Counted from the stretch's first letter, positions 1-13,328 are shown. The stretch: DNA of 64,000 bases from Ligula intestinalis (GCA_036362985.1 JAYGXS010000003.1:33344634-33408633), one strand, 5' to 3'. Translations and numbers: made by a program. Notes: a model not told the origin generated them from the letters alone.

Positions 1-658
1 TAGACGAATAAATTAAGTTAAAATTTACTTGTTTTTATGCTTTCTTGCACACTTTTGTTATCCGTCCGCGGCGAAATCTCACCCTTAAAACTTCCCTTAC
101 TACCATTCCTGTTTTACATTATCTTGGGTTCACTGGTCGCCTAGGGGGCTTACATAACCTACCGTTACCGAAAACTAAACTGCATTTAAAGCAGTGTCTG
201 CGATAGAACGCGTGAATAGGAAAATTTATATGTTACCGTAACTTTCAGGACAACTTCACAACTGCCGCTTGTCGCTCACGGCAACTCGGATTTGCGCTGA
301 AACTCGTTAAATAAGCAGTTAAGTCTGTGTTCAATGTGTACCGTCTATAGCCCTTGCCTCGACATGGTGCACTGAAAAATGGCCTTGCCGCTTTTATATT
401 GATTTTCCCTAAAAATGCAACGTTCATCATCATTGGTCGCAGTTGACAAACTGTAGCACAATTTATTGGGACCAGTAAATTTTCCTGTTGATTTCTGTTC
501 GATATTGCCTTTTCTCCGTGTTTGTCGGTTTTTGTCTAGATCCCAATGATGTTGCCTTTTCAATAATTAACCTACACCCTTTATCTCCATCTCAAAACTC
601 AGTCCTATGCGCTGACTGTTAGAGGCAAATTATTGTCATTCGTATATTTTGACTGCAG
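1..658. other. no gene recognised; probable last intron of the plus-strand gene ending at 937
   Basis: The stretch has short ORFs on both strands, none with family motifs. It ends in a pyrimidine-rich run and CAG at 656-658, a good splice acceptor for the exon that starts at 659, so at least its right part is probably intron. Confidence 0.4.
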
Positions 659-937
659 GGCAACGGTGCGGCACTGGAGTGGGCCAAGCGAACCGCAGAT
701 AGCCTCAGTCTGCCAGAACCCCTTAACGTGCGGCCAGAAGCATTTAAGGATCTCAAAAGTGATCCGCAGGCGACGTTTGCAGTGATGCGTCTCACCTGCC
801 CACCCGATGCGCACTCCGAATGGCAGCCTACCTGGCGCCAGTTTAGGGAAGAGCTTTACAGAGCCGCTCGGTTAGGAGCTAACTCTAGGTCCGTACCATC
901 TTCATCGTCATCTTCAGGCCAACAACACCCCCTATAA
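659..937 (+). CDS. terminal coding exon of an unrecognised protein
   Basis: The open frame begins directly after a CAG acceptor at 656-658 (phase 0, first codons GGC AAC GGT) and runs 92 codons to TAA at 935-937. The translated piece starts GNGAALEWAKR, has a charged helical middle (WRQFREELYRAARLG) and ends in a serine-rich tail followed by GQQHPL. The first two thirds has GC-rich coding-like composition, clearly above the AT-rich flanks. Earlier exons must lie to the left of the window or in unreadable short exons within 1-658. I do not recognise the family. It could also be an isolated exon of a pseudogene, but no stop or frameshift is seen. The antisense ORF over the same interval is a shadow. 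Confidence 0.5.
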   Translation, partial: GNGAALEWAKRTADSLSLPEPLNVRPEAFKDLKSDPQATFAVMRLTCPPDAHSEWQPTWRQFREELYRAARLGANSRSVPSSSSSSGQQHPL

Positions 938-3900
938 ACAGAAAAAAAGAACAGTTCTCATACACATATAAATGTGCACTTCCGTATATTTGATGCGGAT
1001 GTTTGGTAGGTGAACATTCTCACGTAGCACTTTATATTTGACTAAAGGTCGCATTTTCAAACCCCCACCTTCTGCAGCATACCCGAGGGCACTGTACAAT
1101 AACCCAGTCATTCAGCGACGTTTTTGTCGCATAGTTTTTGTATGTACCATGGAGAAATCTTTTTCATTTTGTTGCTTATAGTACTTATTTTGCCCTCTTT
1201 ATCAGGGCTCTGCGTGTTATTGTTCTCGATTTTAACCTGTACAGTCTGTAGTTCAAGATCTGGGAAGGGTATGACACATTGGCAGCAAATGTTGGTAGTC
1301 AACTAGGGGAAATAGAAGAGCTCGTATTGCCTGCATTATTCTATATTTCATCCATTGGAGTTTGATGTCTGTGAAGCCAACGTTTAGTCAGCTTAAGAAC
1401 GTTAAAGCTATTTATCCCACCCAAGTTGGTTCTGCCTTCTCAGATGCGTAGAAACTTGTCACTACCTGCTATACAGCTAGTCTATGCGGGGTAGCGAGAA
1501 CCAGATTAGTAGGTCACTTTTGTTTGCTTTGTTGGTGGTTGGGGGGAGGGGGAGGCAAGTCGTTTACGTGTCACGCGCAGACTATATCATTCTGCATACC
1601 AGCAGCTGCGCCCATTCCGAAAAGTAGTCAACTGATTGGCTCAGACAGTGACTAGGGCACCGGGATACAAATAGAGAGTTAGATCGAAGGTCCAGAGCAT
1701 TTCACTCTCTATAAGCAATCTAAATCGCTAGAAGCTATCACGAAGCGCTAGAGGCCGTGGCTAGGACTGCTGCCAACTGACAGAGTAACCCAGCATGCGC
1801 TGTCGGACCAGTGTGTGTTTTTGTGTAGTGGCGGACGGAGAATGTGGCTATAATGGGGCCGCTTTGGCACCTCATGCGTGGCGAGCTAGGTTTTTCGTCA
1901 TGCTTAGGGGCGTCAACCTCCTGCGCCTTCTCCCACCGGTCTTTTTTATTGGGTAATGGCACCGTGCCCTGGTTGTGGAGGGGTAAGAGTACAGCAGATG
2001 CAACGCCACACGATGATACTCGTCTGATACGAACATCAAAATATCGGAGAAAGTCACTTAGGCTCAGCTGACTAGTTCTGTTGTTATATTGATAGTTTTA
2101 ACATTAACTCAGCAGTACTCCTAATTCTGGGTAATGGTAGTCGGCGCACATTGGCCATCGTTATCGACTGGATACGTGTTCTCGGGGTTAGTGATTTACC
2201 TTACTGCGGATCACTTCCCAGTTTTACTCGCACCGAGTTTAGGGAGGCTGGGCACCAGACTTTTTGAATTAAGTATACAATTAATAGGATTGACTGAACG
2301 GTTGCTATCTCCTTGTCATCTCACAATCCTCGCGCTTGCCTTTCACATGCAAAAAAGTCGACTGGCAGGAAAAATCAGCCGGAGGGGTTGTGCAAACGAC
2401 AATTCTCTATGTCGGTTGTCTGGAATCGTAATAAAAATCTTTTTAAAACCGAAAAATAACCTTCCTTTACGTATAAAATTTAAAAAGGCGTAATTTGCTA
2501 CCAAACGAGTACAAGAAATAATTTTTCGGACATGTTTTTCATAAAATATATTTGAATTCATGAAGGCAGTCAAAATCAATGATAAAAACGCATACTGTTT
2601 AAGTAGTTCCTTTTTCCCGTACATGCGTTTTGTTAGTGGTCAGAACGAAGTTCGATAAAAAGCCCGCATCTTATCATGACTGAAATAACTTCGGAATAGA
2701 CTATACATACGATAATCAGTATCGCAGCGTGAGTCAATGCCGATTAGCGAAAAAGCATCAATCTTTCATGTGTCGGCATGTTGAAGGAATTCTGGCGCGT
2801 ACTGTATTATAGCTGTAGTTATATGTAAAACTGAAGCCAATAAGACTATTCAGGGCACCCAGCAGAATATTTAGACCACAGACGTCGATGAGCCCCAGAA
2901 AGCAAGCAAAGATTCTGAATACGTATACCAGAAGTCCGGGAATATCTGTCCGGAGGGCGAGTTGGGACGTAAGAGTTTCGGAATAGTTTGACTATTGTAG
3001 TTTGAAGTACTGCCATGGGGGATGTTGTATTTTAAAATTAAATAGTGACAGTGAGCCGGATGGAAGATAAGAATATTGCGAACTGTGCTCGACAGGATAT
3101 GTAGAAGAGATATATTTTCCTACAAGGATTGCATTGAATGAGGAAGCTACGAATAAATTAAATAGCTTATAATCGTCACATTTGCACCTACTGGGGGCCA
3201 GTCTGCGTGGTATGGTAGGCTAGCACGTTAATTTATCAGGAGTGGCTTATCGCCAAGAGTAATAACTAGAAATTTCTTTCTGACGCTACTTGACTGCCCC
3301 AATTTGTTCTAACTTATTGCGATAGTTTATCCTATTAGAAATAAGAGGTTACTGGAAATGAGGAATTTCATTATCAGAAATACGGAGCATTACTATACTA
3401 CCATCTCGCCCAACCGGTCGATTGAACGAAGGGTCTCGGATAATATCCTCCTCATTCATCCGACCTCACACTTCTTGGTTTCCGCTGGGGGATCACTAAA
3501 TATTAAAGTCTATGTTACGAACCCGAAAAAAATTCGCCAGATTGAGAATAATTATAAACGAGACCGCACTCAAAGATCAGACGAAGTATTTGTTCGTGGT
3601 TGTGATTTCTAACATGTTAAGGTGTCCTATTGTATTAGGCCATAGGGATGAAATAAATGTAAGCACCCTCACAGAAATAACCTACTGTGAAACGCACTTT
3701 TCCCCAAACGTTGGATACCGTGTATTATCGACCTCGCCTTCGTAACAAGAAAATGTTCGGCTAGTTGGCAGTAGGTTCCGCCAGAGTGATGATTGAAACG
3801 ACGGAGTGGAATGTTGACTAGCTAGATATTTGAAAAAATGAGATCTGACATAATTTTAAGATCTTTCCCTTATTTCGCCTATCCCATTTGTTTCGCACGA

Positions 3901-4458
3901 AGTTTTCATCTAGGTCTAAATATTCATAATTCGTTTTGCTTTGATGGTTTAGGGGCCTTTTACGGTATACAACTTTTTCTACAGCAGTTCGTTTGGCAGT
4001 ATGGATGTAGACGGAAGCGTCAGTTAATAATCGTTTTAATCTAGTGATGTAGCACGATGACTTGGGAGAGGCAAGTGTTCCCTCGAAAATTTATAAGAGG
4101 TGGTTGGCAGAAGGAGCATAATTAGCACCGATCTTGAACAGGTCCTTTTTGGCTTGTTGGACGACTGTATTCGGACATACTTTCCGTAACGGCTTTGAAA
4201 ACAGTTATCAACCCTCATATCTGCATTGGAATGATATTTCAAATCTTAATTTAATACATGACATATGTTATGCAAAAACACCATGAACCATTTTTTGAAA
4301 TATCTGTATTTCTGAGTGTAAAGCAGACTGAAGACAGTAACAAAGTCATTAACAACATCAAAACGGATGTAAACAACCTCTTGAGAACAAATGCTTTTCA
4401 AAAAATCATGTTTGCAAACAATATAAGCAAGCGAATAGTAGAACTGGGGAGGAATTTC
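938..4458. other. intergenic, no supported gene
   Basis: Several ORFs of 60-120 codons occur (for example 2134-2493 +), but none has splice context, codon bias or a recognisable domain. The plus-strand gene ending at 937 and the minus-strand gene ending at 4459 converge across this gap. Confidence 0.5.
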
Positions 4459-5091
4459 TCAGAGGTCCAAAGAGAGGTACCGGGTGGAAGTTTTTAGAAC
4501 ATCCGGGGTATCCCAAATTGGATGCCGAATAGTGGCGATGGTAGACACCGCTTCTGGACTCTCGCGGTCTGTGAGTGTGGGTGGCAGCGCTCCTGGCGGA
4601 CGAACGAGTGCCCCATGGTAATTTAAGAGGCTGTTATCCAAATCAACATCGGGAGCGCGGGCATTATACCCTTTATCGCGGTTCCTTTGCTGCGATTCGC
4701 AGAATTGCGCGGGGACGTGGTGACGGCAGTGATGACTGTGCGGGTGATGATCCCCGTAACCACCGTAGAAGCCCTCGAGTTCCCTGACTGTCTGTTCCCG
4801 CTGATGGGTCCTGGCAATGGGTCCACAGTCTTCTACCTCGTTGGACCCCGTGTGAGCAGGCAGCCAAGATCCCTTATGTCCTGATGAAAAGCCCTCAGTC
4901 AGATGGTGCAGGCTGGGTGATATGTGGCGCGCCTGCTCTGCAGTAAAGTAGACAACTGTGCGCTTTACACTCATGGCTGGACTAAGAAGGTGGGTGTGGA
5001 CGGATGGGGCCGAGAGCTTGCACGATGCCTTGGAAACACTGGCTATGTCAAAGTGCCCTCCATTGCTCAAAGTCCGGTCAACGTGCCCATG
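4459..5091 (-). CDS. last exon of the unrecognised minus-strand gene
   Basis: It follows a pyrimidine tract and CCACAG, is 633 nt including TGA, and is uninterrupted. Ser/Pro/His-rich; the C-terminus reads RYLSLDL. Confidence 0.5.
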   Translation of the reverse strand, partial: HGHVDRTLSNGGHFDIASVSKASCKLSAPSVHTHLLSPAMSVKRTVVYFTAEQARHISPSLHHLTEGFSSGHKGSWLPAHTGSNEVEDCGPIARTHQREQTVRELEGFYGGYGDHHPHSHHCRHHVPAQFCESQQRNRDKGYNARAPDVDLDNSLLNYHGALVRPPGALPPTLTDRESPEAVSTIATIRHPIWDTPDVLKTSTRYLSLDL

Positions 5092-7016
5092 CTGTGGGTG
5101 GTATAATCCAGGAAGCAAGTATTATTATCATTTCGTACATGTATCTATCCAGAAGACCAGTCGCAGCTGCTCCAATGACCAAATATTATGGACAGACGCC
5201 ACAGAGGGTCTCTGGAATGCGTGATCCTCTTGAAACCTTTTTATATAGATTTGCAGTATTTTTCAGTAGATCTTGTATATACTTTTCCGATGTATTTTGA
5301 AAGAGATTAACGTTACTTTCTCATATTAAGTGTGTACCAGGGTGCACGAAACATCCACTGAAAATTTATGAAATGTAGTCAACCTCTGGTATTTGCGGGG
5401 ATCAGGTACCACAATCAGTAGCTAAAAATTCGCGAATACTTGATACACCCCTAAAATGGGTATAGCTGCTTATTTAATTTTCTAATAACACAAACCTTAA
5501 ATCGAAATTCTAATACGTGCTTATATTATGCAAAGTCCCCGTGAAAATACGGTTGGCAGGTACGCGTGAAAAAGTTTTTCAAATGTTACTCAACGTCACG
5601 CATGTCTTGGCGAAAATGTACCTCTATCCAATAATGCGGTTCTTGAAGGAATGAAATCTTTCAGTCGCTAGAAATTTCAGCAGCTCACATGTTTTGGAAT
5701 ATAAACTTCTCTTAAACCTTCTTTAGTTTGTCAAAGTAATTAGTAATAATGTTCACTATATACACTTTTTCGCCTATTTTTGTACAAAATAAGTGATTAA
5801 TTGATCGGCTATGTACAGAAGAGCAGGATTTAGTATTCAAGCAAACGTCTGAAATTTTTATAGATGGCGGATTATTTTTTAAGTGGGAAAACATCGCTTT
5901 TTCAAATAATAAAGCACAAAAAGACGTAGTTTGCCATAGAATATGGTTCACATCCATTGCCAAATTTTATGGTTATTTTTAATGGCATAGGGGTGTGCGC
6001 ACATCCTTATATGACAAATATAGTTCAAAGACTAAACCCTAAAGCCAAATACAACGGCTGATAAAGCTTAAAACTATCCGGAAATCGGAAAACTTTTAAC
6101 CTTAAATTTACCTTCCTTTGGGCATAAGCATTGAAGAAGATATGACTTGCTGCCACATCATTACGAGACGGATTATTTCTGTGTATGTTTTCAACAGGAT
6201 TTATCTGCATTTATCAGAACATAGAACAAATTCATACTACTTAAGTAATTGCTTTTATAACGATCGCATTTACGGCAGGTCGCAGAAATAAAGTGCATCC
6301 ATATGGAGGCATACCTGCATGTCTAAAGCATTTTACGATAATGCGGCACAATAATTTAACTTTCGACTCAACTTAAGCAATAGTTCCTAATCGAAAACGC
6401 ATTTTGGCCGCAGACTGGATTTCCAATTCTGATCTGTGGCCTGTTACCAGTCCTTTTTCTTATTATTATCAATAATAAACGGCTTACATTGGAGCCATGC
6501 GGTGTATAGTTTTTTGTATTCGGTCTGCTTGTCGGGCCTCCAGCATAAATTGATCCTTGTGGCGTGCAGACACGAGCGGATCCCGAAGCGGGTAGATTTA
6601 ACGTGCTGTGCGGCCTCGGCTGTCGGCCAGAGAAAGTAAGCGTCTCCACTGCCAACGTCGAGGGCGTACTGGGTTCACCGCGGGAAGGAACCCGTACTGT
6701 GTCAACAGCAGCAGTAGTATTAGCAGGTAACGCCGGTGGCGCGATTCTCTCCTCAACACGTCGAGCGGCAGCCGCTAGCTGCTCCATGACAGAGCTGCTA
6801 ATGCCGGCCTTAAAGGCTCGCAGACGCTGTCGCACCTCATCTATGTGACGGGCGTTACCCTCCCCGTAGACAGAGGGATCAATGAAGCAGGGCTCCTCGT
6901 ACATCCAACCGGAGACTATTGTGACGGCTTCCATGAGTACGCGTTGTCGCAGCTGCAACTCGTCACGCTGACTTCGGTGTACGTGCGGGTTATGGATCAC
7001 AGCGGTAGCGGCATCA
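4459..7016 (-). CDS. 3' end (two exons) of an unrecognised protein with a His-rich patch
   Basis: Exon one runs 7016 to 6488: acceptor TTTTCAG just before 7016, one base completing a split codon, 176 codons, then donor GTAAGC in phase 0. Exon two runs 5091 to 4459: acceptor CCACAG, phase 0, 210 codons and TGA at 4461-4459. The phases agree across the 1.4 kb intron. The first exon starts with helical, charged sequence (HRSQRDELQLRQRVLMEA, HIDEVRQRLRAFK, MEQLAAAARRVEERI) and passes into Pro/Ser/Thr-rich, probably disordered sequence. The second exon is largely low-complexity and contains a histidine cluster GDHHPHSHHCRHH at about 4717-4752. Both exons are GC-rich against AT-rich surroundings. 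Upstream exons (above 7016) were not found. I do not recognise the family. The helical start is loosely like cytoskeletal adaptor proteins, but that is only an impression. Confidence 0.5.
5092..6487 (-). other. intron between the two exons of the minus-strand gene
   Basis: It starts GTAAGC and ends in a pyrimidine-rich CCACAG on the minus strand. It is AT-rich, with no repeat or coding signal noticed. Confidence 0.45.
6488..7016 (-). CDS. penultimate exon of the unrecognised minus-strand gene
   Basis: It is bounded by TTTTCAG on the 5' side and AAT|GTAAGC on the 3' side. It is 529 nt: one base finishing a split codon plus 176 codons. It carries the helical DEVRQRLRAFK and EQLAAAARRVEERI segments. 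Confidence 0.5.
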
Positions 7017-10000
7017 CTGAAAATGGCGTGCAAAAATGAAAGTTAATCAGGGATGGAATCACGGAGCATCTGGTGTGTCCTATTAAATCAGAAGTTGGCA
7101 TCCAGACAGCCCCCAGATCGTGTCCATCACTGGATCTTAATCCCAAATAACAAGTCTAAAATCTTACTGCTGCCGCCCCCTCAGTGGATTAGGAGTAGGT
7201 TCAAAATCCATACATATGATAATTCACCCTTTACTTTCAGTATAGATCATTGCCTACTATGGAATTGGGAGCTCGCAGGTGATTTGAATTATGTCGTGGG
7301 GGATTTATTTCAAAGTAACTACGGCCCACCTCCTCCTGCATTCATTATGATAGATTGGCCAAATGAGATCAAGATGACCCGAAATGAGGTCAGACACTAT
7401 GGCCGGTCAGGCTTTTTGTGCGTTTTGCCACGATGTGTTTTTTTCGATCCAGTATTCACTTATTTGGTGCCCCTTAGGTTTAAGGTACTATGGTGGTTCG
7501 AGTTGGGGCCCCTTTACGGTGCAGTAGCAGTTAGATGGATGCATGCAACAAAGGGTTGACGCCGTAATCGTAGCCGGTAAGAAGTCGAGGGTGATATTGT
7601 TTTTCTGACAGATGATTAGTGCCACCTTTGCATGGAACATCTGTCTCAGTTTATATCCATCTCATAGTCAGATTATCTCCTAAAAGCAAGACAAAATTTC
7701 GTAAATTCAACTTTAATACCATAGCAAAGGATATAGACAAATATATACGCAGCCAATACTTCTTTACAGAGACTCACCTCATATTTATGGCCTGCCTGTG
7801 CGTATGAATTCATGGATTACCAGAAAGCCAATAAGGATTTGTCTTAAAAAATATGGTCGACTTGGCTAGACTTGCGTCCTGCAAAAGAGCAACATGCCTG
7901 AAGTAGTTTAGGACATCCCTTGGAAGACTAAACTGCACAAACGTGTGGGGGATTTTTTTCGAAGTCCTTGAAGAGTAATTAGCAATTCGAGGATTTGACT
8001 ACTGGTGCGATAATATTCGCCTATGAATGCTTCCTCTGACTGTTGGATGACGGCTAATGATTTACTCTAGATGCGAAGAAATTGTCCCATTCCATTTGTG
8101 GGTGTTCAAAAGCCTATCGGTTATTTGTTGCGTGCAGTTATTTCAAACACCAAGGTCAGATGGGAAAGCAGTGCTCCTCAAACAATTTTGCTATTCTCAA
8201 GGTAACTTGTGAACTTTGTATGTCACTATGTGTTCACCAGAAACGACTGCAAAAGCCTAAATTCTGCTCATCTGATGGCGCACGACGTGAAGAATTTCCC
8301 CTAAGTGGATGTGTAAAAAAAAATCAACAATAAGCATTTCAGGGATATTGTCGATGGCTGCACGTGGTCCAGGTCATGTTTTGGCCGTCAAGCGAATGTG
8401 ATGAGTCTGGTGAACGGCACTATTGTGCTCGAGTCAAAATGACGCAGGCTTTCTAATTTCATAAAATTTTGATTTAGTTTTTACGTCCAGGACTACCATT
8501 CCAACGCAGAACCTTACAGATGAATTTTTAGTCGTATGCCTTCTCTCCGCCTGAGGCCTGCAAAATCAAAGAGGAACAGCGAGATTTTAGAGCTGCTAGC
8601 ATGAATTTGCCCAATATCTATGGATGAGGAATATGCGCCGTGAAATTCTCAAAAGCTTTTAGTTTTTATATGCCTTTCGGAGAAGCTGCAACGAAAGATC
8701 CATGCACGTCTACTTTATTCCCAGCAGGTCGACGCTGTTGGTATGCAATGTAAGCTTGAACGTACGTTAAAGTTGTTTATCGTTTGTCTAAACTCGGAGT
8801 CTAAGAGCGCCAGTTTCAGGGAGCCTGCTGAGACGCACATCCATCGCCACACACCTTCGTTTAAGTTTTACAGACATACAACATCCATCACAGTACCCGA
8901 ACAACCTACTATAGTTGAGGAGGAGGGGCTGTAGCGATCCCATTCCCAGCGTCTGCTGTGACACTGTGTCACTGCCCGATGCATGTTTGCACGTAAGCCC
9001 CAACGACAGCTTATGTGTCTAAAATGTTGTAGCCCTTTTTCATGCTTAAAGTGTACCTAATTTGGGCAGTAGAGGATTTGCAATTGAAGTGTGGATTACA
9101 GGAGATGTGCTATCTCATTAAATACTAACCAAAATTCTAAAATGCGTTTTCGATCAGAACGAATTACTCCAATAGGGTTGTAATAGTAATTATTTTCCAT
9201 CTTAAGCCCCATATATTTCACTCACGTCAGGATGTGAGCTTTTGAACGAGTAGTCTCCTCATAAATGATTAAAAATAAGTACGCATTTTTTTCACTGTAT
9301 TTTAAGGTCATTATAAATTGAGGGAGCTTTTATAGAAACGATGTTCAAAGGAATTCTTTCGTCTGCTTATTTGGTGGTCACCTCCGCCCTTATCAGATGT
9401 TATGCTTGATGAAAAGACATCATTCGGTTTCAAAAAAATGCTTTTAAATGCCGAATAATTCTGAACCCGACCTGCCGTTACACTGGCATTCAGGGTAACC
9501 AAACGACGTGCTGTGCACATTACATCACAGGAAAATTATATAATTCTTTTCGTTCTGAGTAGAAGGTCGCATACTGCTCTTAAAATTTTGCAGTGGACGT
9601 GGGCCATGGCTTAAAGAGTATGGCGAGTGCTGCATGCAGAAGTCATGACAAAATTTAACTGAGTAGTTGAGCATGCTATTTGGATCCTCTGAGTGGATCT
9701 AATGCTGCGAAAGTGTTTTAGTTAGGACAAGCACCCTTTCAGTCAAGCTTATTCAGGGAAATGGCATTAATTTTGGCAAAATTTGCAGTCATCTCATATC
9801 GAAGGAATTTCTTATGCTATTAAGAACGAGAGAACCACCCATTTTATCTATATGCATTATTATACGGAAGAATTCAAAATTACTCTTGAAAAATTTAAAA
9901 AATATTCCTTCCAGAGCCGAAAACTTTTTTTCCGAAATTGTTCAAATGCAATTGAGGTCAAGTTTACGGAATTGTATTAAGTTTCAGAAATAAAGAACGA

Positions 10001-11869
10001 TTTATGTTTAAAAAATTACGCTTAGCTAACCTTTTAAGTTTTTTTCCACGAAATGCAGTAACAAAAACGTTTTCGTCTCGTTTTGCTTTATCGCATCGCC
10101 TAGATGGCAGATAAGGAAAGCGTCCATATATATTACCGTGAAGGTAATGTTAAATAGGCCTTATAAAATGTAAGTCATTTAGAAATATATTTCTTCGTAC
10201 ACTATACTTTCCGCTTATGCATTATTTAGAAACGGAGCAGACAGAAAAATAATAATTATGGAAATATATTATTATAGATATGGCCATACTTTTTTTTCAT
10301 TCGCAAACTTAGAATAGAGCCTGTAAGTAACCCACAATGGCGAAAAACAATCCAGTAAAAGGAGAAAAGTGAGTTCTTCCATTTTCACTCAAGTGAAATC
10401 ATTTATCTTCGGGCAAATTAAAAACTTGCAAAAACTTTCCATTTTTAGTTTTACTTTACGTTAAACGAAGTCAATGCATACAAAAATTCGTCGGCTGAAG
10501 ATCTTATATCAACGCTTTTTAAATAGATAACCTATCATAGAAAGTTTTTCAGCAAACTTAGGACTTAAAATATCACAGATATGTTTAGGACGTTCTTTCA
10601 GCTCGAAAACGTTGTTTGCTGTTTTGAGTCATTTCTAAAAATGGTCCACATGGCCATATTCATAAAAACTAAGATCCAAAACTCATTTTTTCCGTAAATC
10701 CTCTTGATGTATATCAAAATTTTGAGTTTTTATTGAAACGTCGAAAGAATCTCTACTGATGGACAAACACATGAAGACACTGAAAAGGCTCAAAAATATG
10801 CCGGAATTTAAAGAATGCTATCAAGTTTTTCATTTTTTTATTTTTATACAAACATAGTGGTTAGATTAGGTATTCAAATTATGAAAATATTTCCATTTAT
10901 TAAAAAATCAATTTTAACGTCTCTGAAACCTAGAGTTTGTTGAAGGGCAGGAAAGAGGCTCGTTCAAAAGCCTGAAGTGACTAAAATATATTTGGATTAA
11001 GTTTTCTGATATGTAATCTGAAAAAATATTTTATGCAGTTTTTTCGAATAATGTGCATATTTCAGAATTTCCGATGAATTTTATGGGATAGCAAATCTGC
11101 TGTAGAAGAATGAGTTACTTTCAGGATTTCGAGTTACGAAACGGTGGACGGTGCTGTGATACCTGTCGGTTTCTGACTAATGTTCGATCTAACCCTTTTT
11201 TTCCTTAGATATTCCGGGGGACGACTCTTAAGGTTGCACATTCGTGGATCTGACCTGAAGATTTATGAGTCGTAAGTGTCGAACGTAGAGCAAAAATTCA
11301 CTTTTTCCAGCGCCAGCATGATACACTAGAGGGCGTCGTTCTATGCAGATATGGGATGGAGACCTCTCTAACGCATACCTGTGCCAGACCGTTCACAAAA
11401 CAGTACAGTTAATGTAAAACTTCAGAAGATCAAGTTATCGGTTCTGGTAGGCAAATTATTTCTTGATTCTGTCAAAAAAAAAATTCAAAAATGGAATATT
11501 TAACTCAAATTATCAACTCTCTATTCTGCCATCGGCGCACTCTAGCAATAAGAGCCGTCATAACTCCATGAAATGCAACTGGGCAAAGATAACGTGTGTA
11601 CAGCGCACTCTTAAATCATGTAAGGTCTTTTGTAAACGGTGGTAGCGGTGAGTGGAGGTAAAATGAAGGAATAAAAGATGGTAACTGAAAGGAAAATATG
11701 GGAGTTAATCAATTAATAATGAACTTTTTTTGGTACGCTACTGCAATAAACAGACAGCCCGCAATGTAAAAAAGATACTTTGTTGTAGCAAACTCATAAA
11801 CTGATGGAAAACGAAGCCCTAGCAAACACTTAGTGATAAATTTCGCAAAACTGTAGTGAATCCATCGAA

Positions 11870-12010
11870 GTTATTTTATTAATTAATACTTAACACTAAT
11901 TATATAATAAATTGTCAATAAATTGAATAATTGCACTATTCCTTAATGATTTAATAAGTATTGTTAATTATTATTTATTACTTAATTGTTAATTTATTGA
12001 ACTGTTAACT
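11870..12010. repeat. very AT-rich block of TTAATTAAT-like words
   Basis: About 140 bp are almost pure A/T, with repeated TTAATTAA, TTATTTATT and AATTGTTAATT words. The block abuts the degenerate CCCTAA-like run. It could be a decayed satellite or simple repeat. Confidence 0.5.
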
Positions 12011-12057
12011 GCTCGAATTATAAAAGATCTAACCAGCCGTAATGGAAATTTTTTACT

Positions 12058-12110
12058 ACCCTAAAACCAACCCTAATACTTAAACTAACCCTGTTCCTAA
12101 CCCCACCTTC
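12058..12110. repeat. degenerate telomere-like CCCTAA words
   Basis: The run contains five imperfectly spaced CCCTAA/AACCCT/CTAACCC words within about 50 bp, followed by C/T-rich sequence. It resembles an eroded interstitial (TTAGGG)n tract, but the spacing is irregular, so chance is possible. Confidence 0.3.
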
Positions 12111-13328
12111 ATCTTTTGTAATTAAGCCAATCGTTTATTCTAACCTTAGTTGAACGCGACCAACACAAGGTAAGTCCTGAAACAATCGGAACGGTGACTA
12201 TTTCCCTGCTTTCCATCTTCTTCCTCTTGGCAAATCCAAACGGTCTTAGTCCCAAACCCAGAATCTCTGCACTAAACGTTAAGCAAGCGGAAGGGCGGTT
12301 GATCTTATTTGAACAACAGCAGTACATGCCTACCTAAAGAACACCAGTAGTCAAATACATACATGAAAACATGGTTGTACACACATATTCCTTGCCCCTG
12401 TTTATATTTAACAACGGAATTTCGATAAAGTCATGGGAAAGTAAATTGTTATTGCAACCATTTGTTTGGATTTGTATTTTAATCTTAAAGGTACACTTGC
12501 GCATTATATTGCTAATCATGAGTAGGCGCAGGATTCGAAAGCTACAGTATTTTATTGAGTTTGTCTATTAAACTTTTTAATTTCATTGGAAATTAATTTG
12601 TAGTATATTCAAGGTCTATAGGCATATCCGAAAATTTAATGTAAATATTTGGGCCGAACTCCACCAGCCACTGTGGTACAACCGCGTAATATACACATGC
12701 TGCCTACGGGCAGATAGTAGTATAAATTGGTGTTGAACTTTACCATAGCTAGTACCTGTGCAGCCATGGGTTTTTAATTCGTACCTATACTGCCAGTATG
12801 GTAAATAACAAAATAAGTTTGTCTATTCTTAATGGCAATAAAACGGGTGGTCGTTCGTCTGCTACCATAAAAAGGAGCATCTAATTAAATATACTGTCAT
12901 CGAGAAATACGTCACGTAAATTTTCGTCTAGAAGGCAAGCACGAGAAGTAAATAATGGGATGGTAAACACACAAAACACGTGATCTGAATAGTCCGTTCA
13001 TTTGCAAACAGTTATTAAAATGGCGCTGAGAAAACTTTCTGAAACTTCGGGGTTCGAAACTCACTTATGCACTATCTTTGACGCCTTATGGCCGCTGGGT
13101 AGGATACACATACTGAGGCGATCAGCTTTCGATCTTGTAGAGCCGTCGACAGCGTGGTATCCACGATTTCGTCCTGGAACAGCATCGTTCTGTAGTAAGC
13201 CATGTTTCTGGCCTTCAAAAAAGGAGAAACGAGTAACAGAGCTATCAGTTGGACCAGCTATTTAAGGGTAATTTCTATAAGATATTCAATTTAACTGAAT
13301 TCAGCGAAAATCCCCATTTCTATGATTT

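Larger units (their letters stand above)
7017..13328. other. AT-rich non-coding stretch; upstream part of the minus-strand gene may lie here
   Basis: No exon with supporting splice phase was found. ORFs such as 7053-7559 (+) and 13002-13265 (+) have no domain or bias. Notable sub-features are the AT block at about 11870-12010 and the CCCTAA-like run at about 12058-12110. Confidence 0.45.

Noticed and set aside
2134..2493. 119-codon plus-strand ORF
   Set aside because: Lysine-rich random-looking tail, no domain, and a comparable ORF on the opposite strand.
7053..7559. 168-codon plus-strand ORF starting just past the minus-strand exon
   Set aside because: No motif, ordinary AT-rich composition and no splice or family evidence; it overlaps the probable intron of the minus-strand gene.
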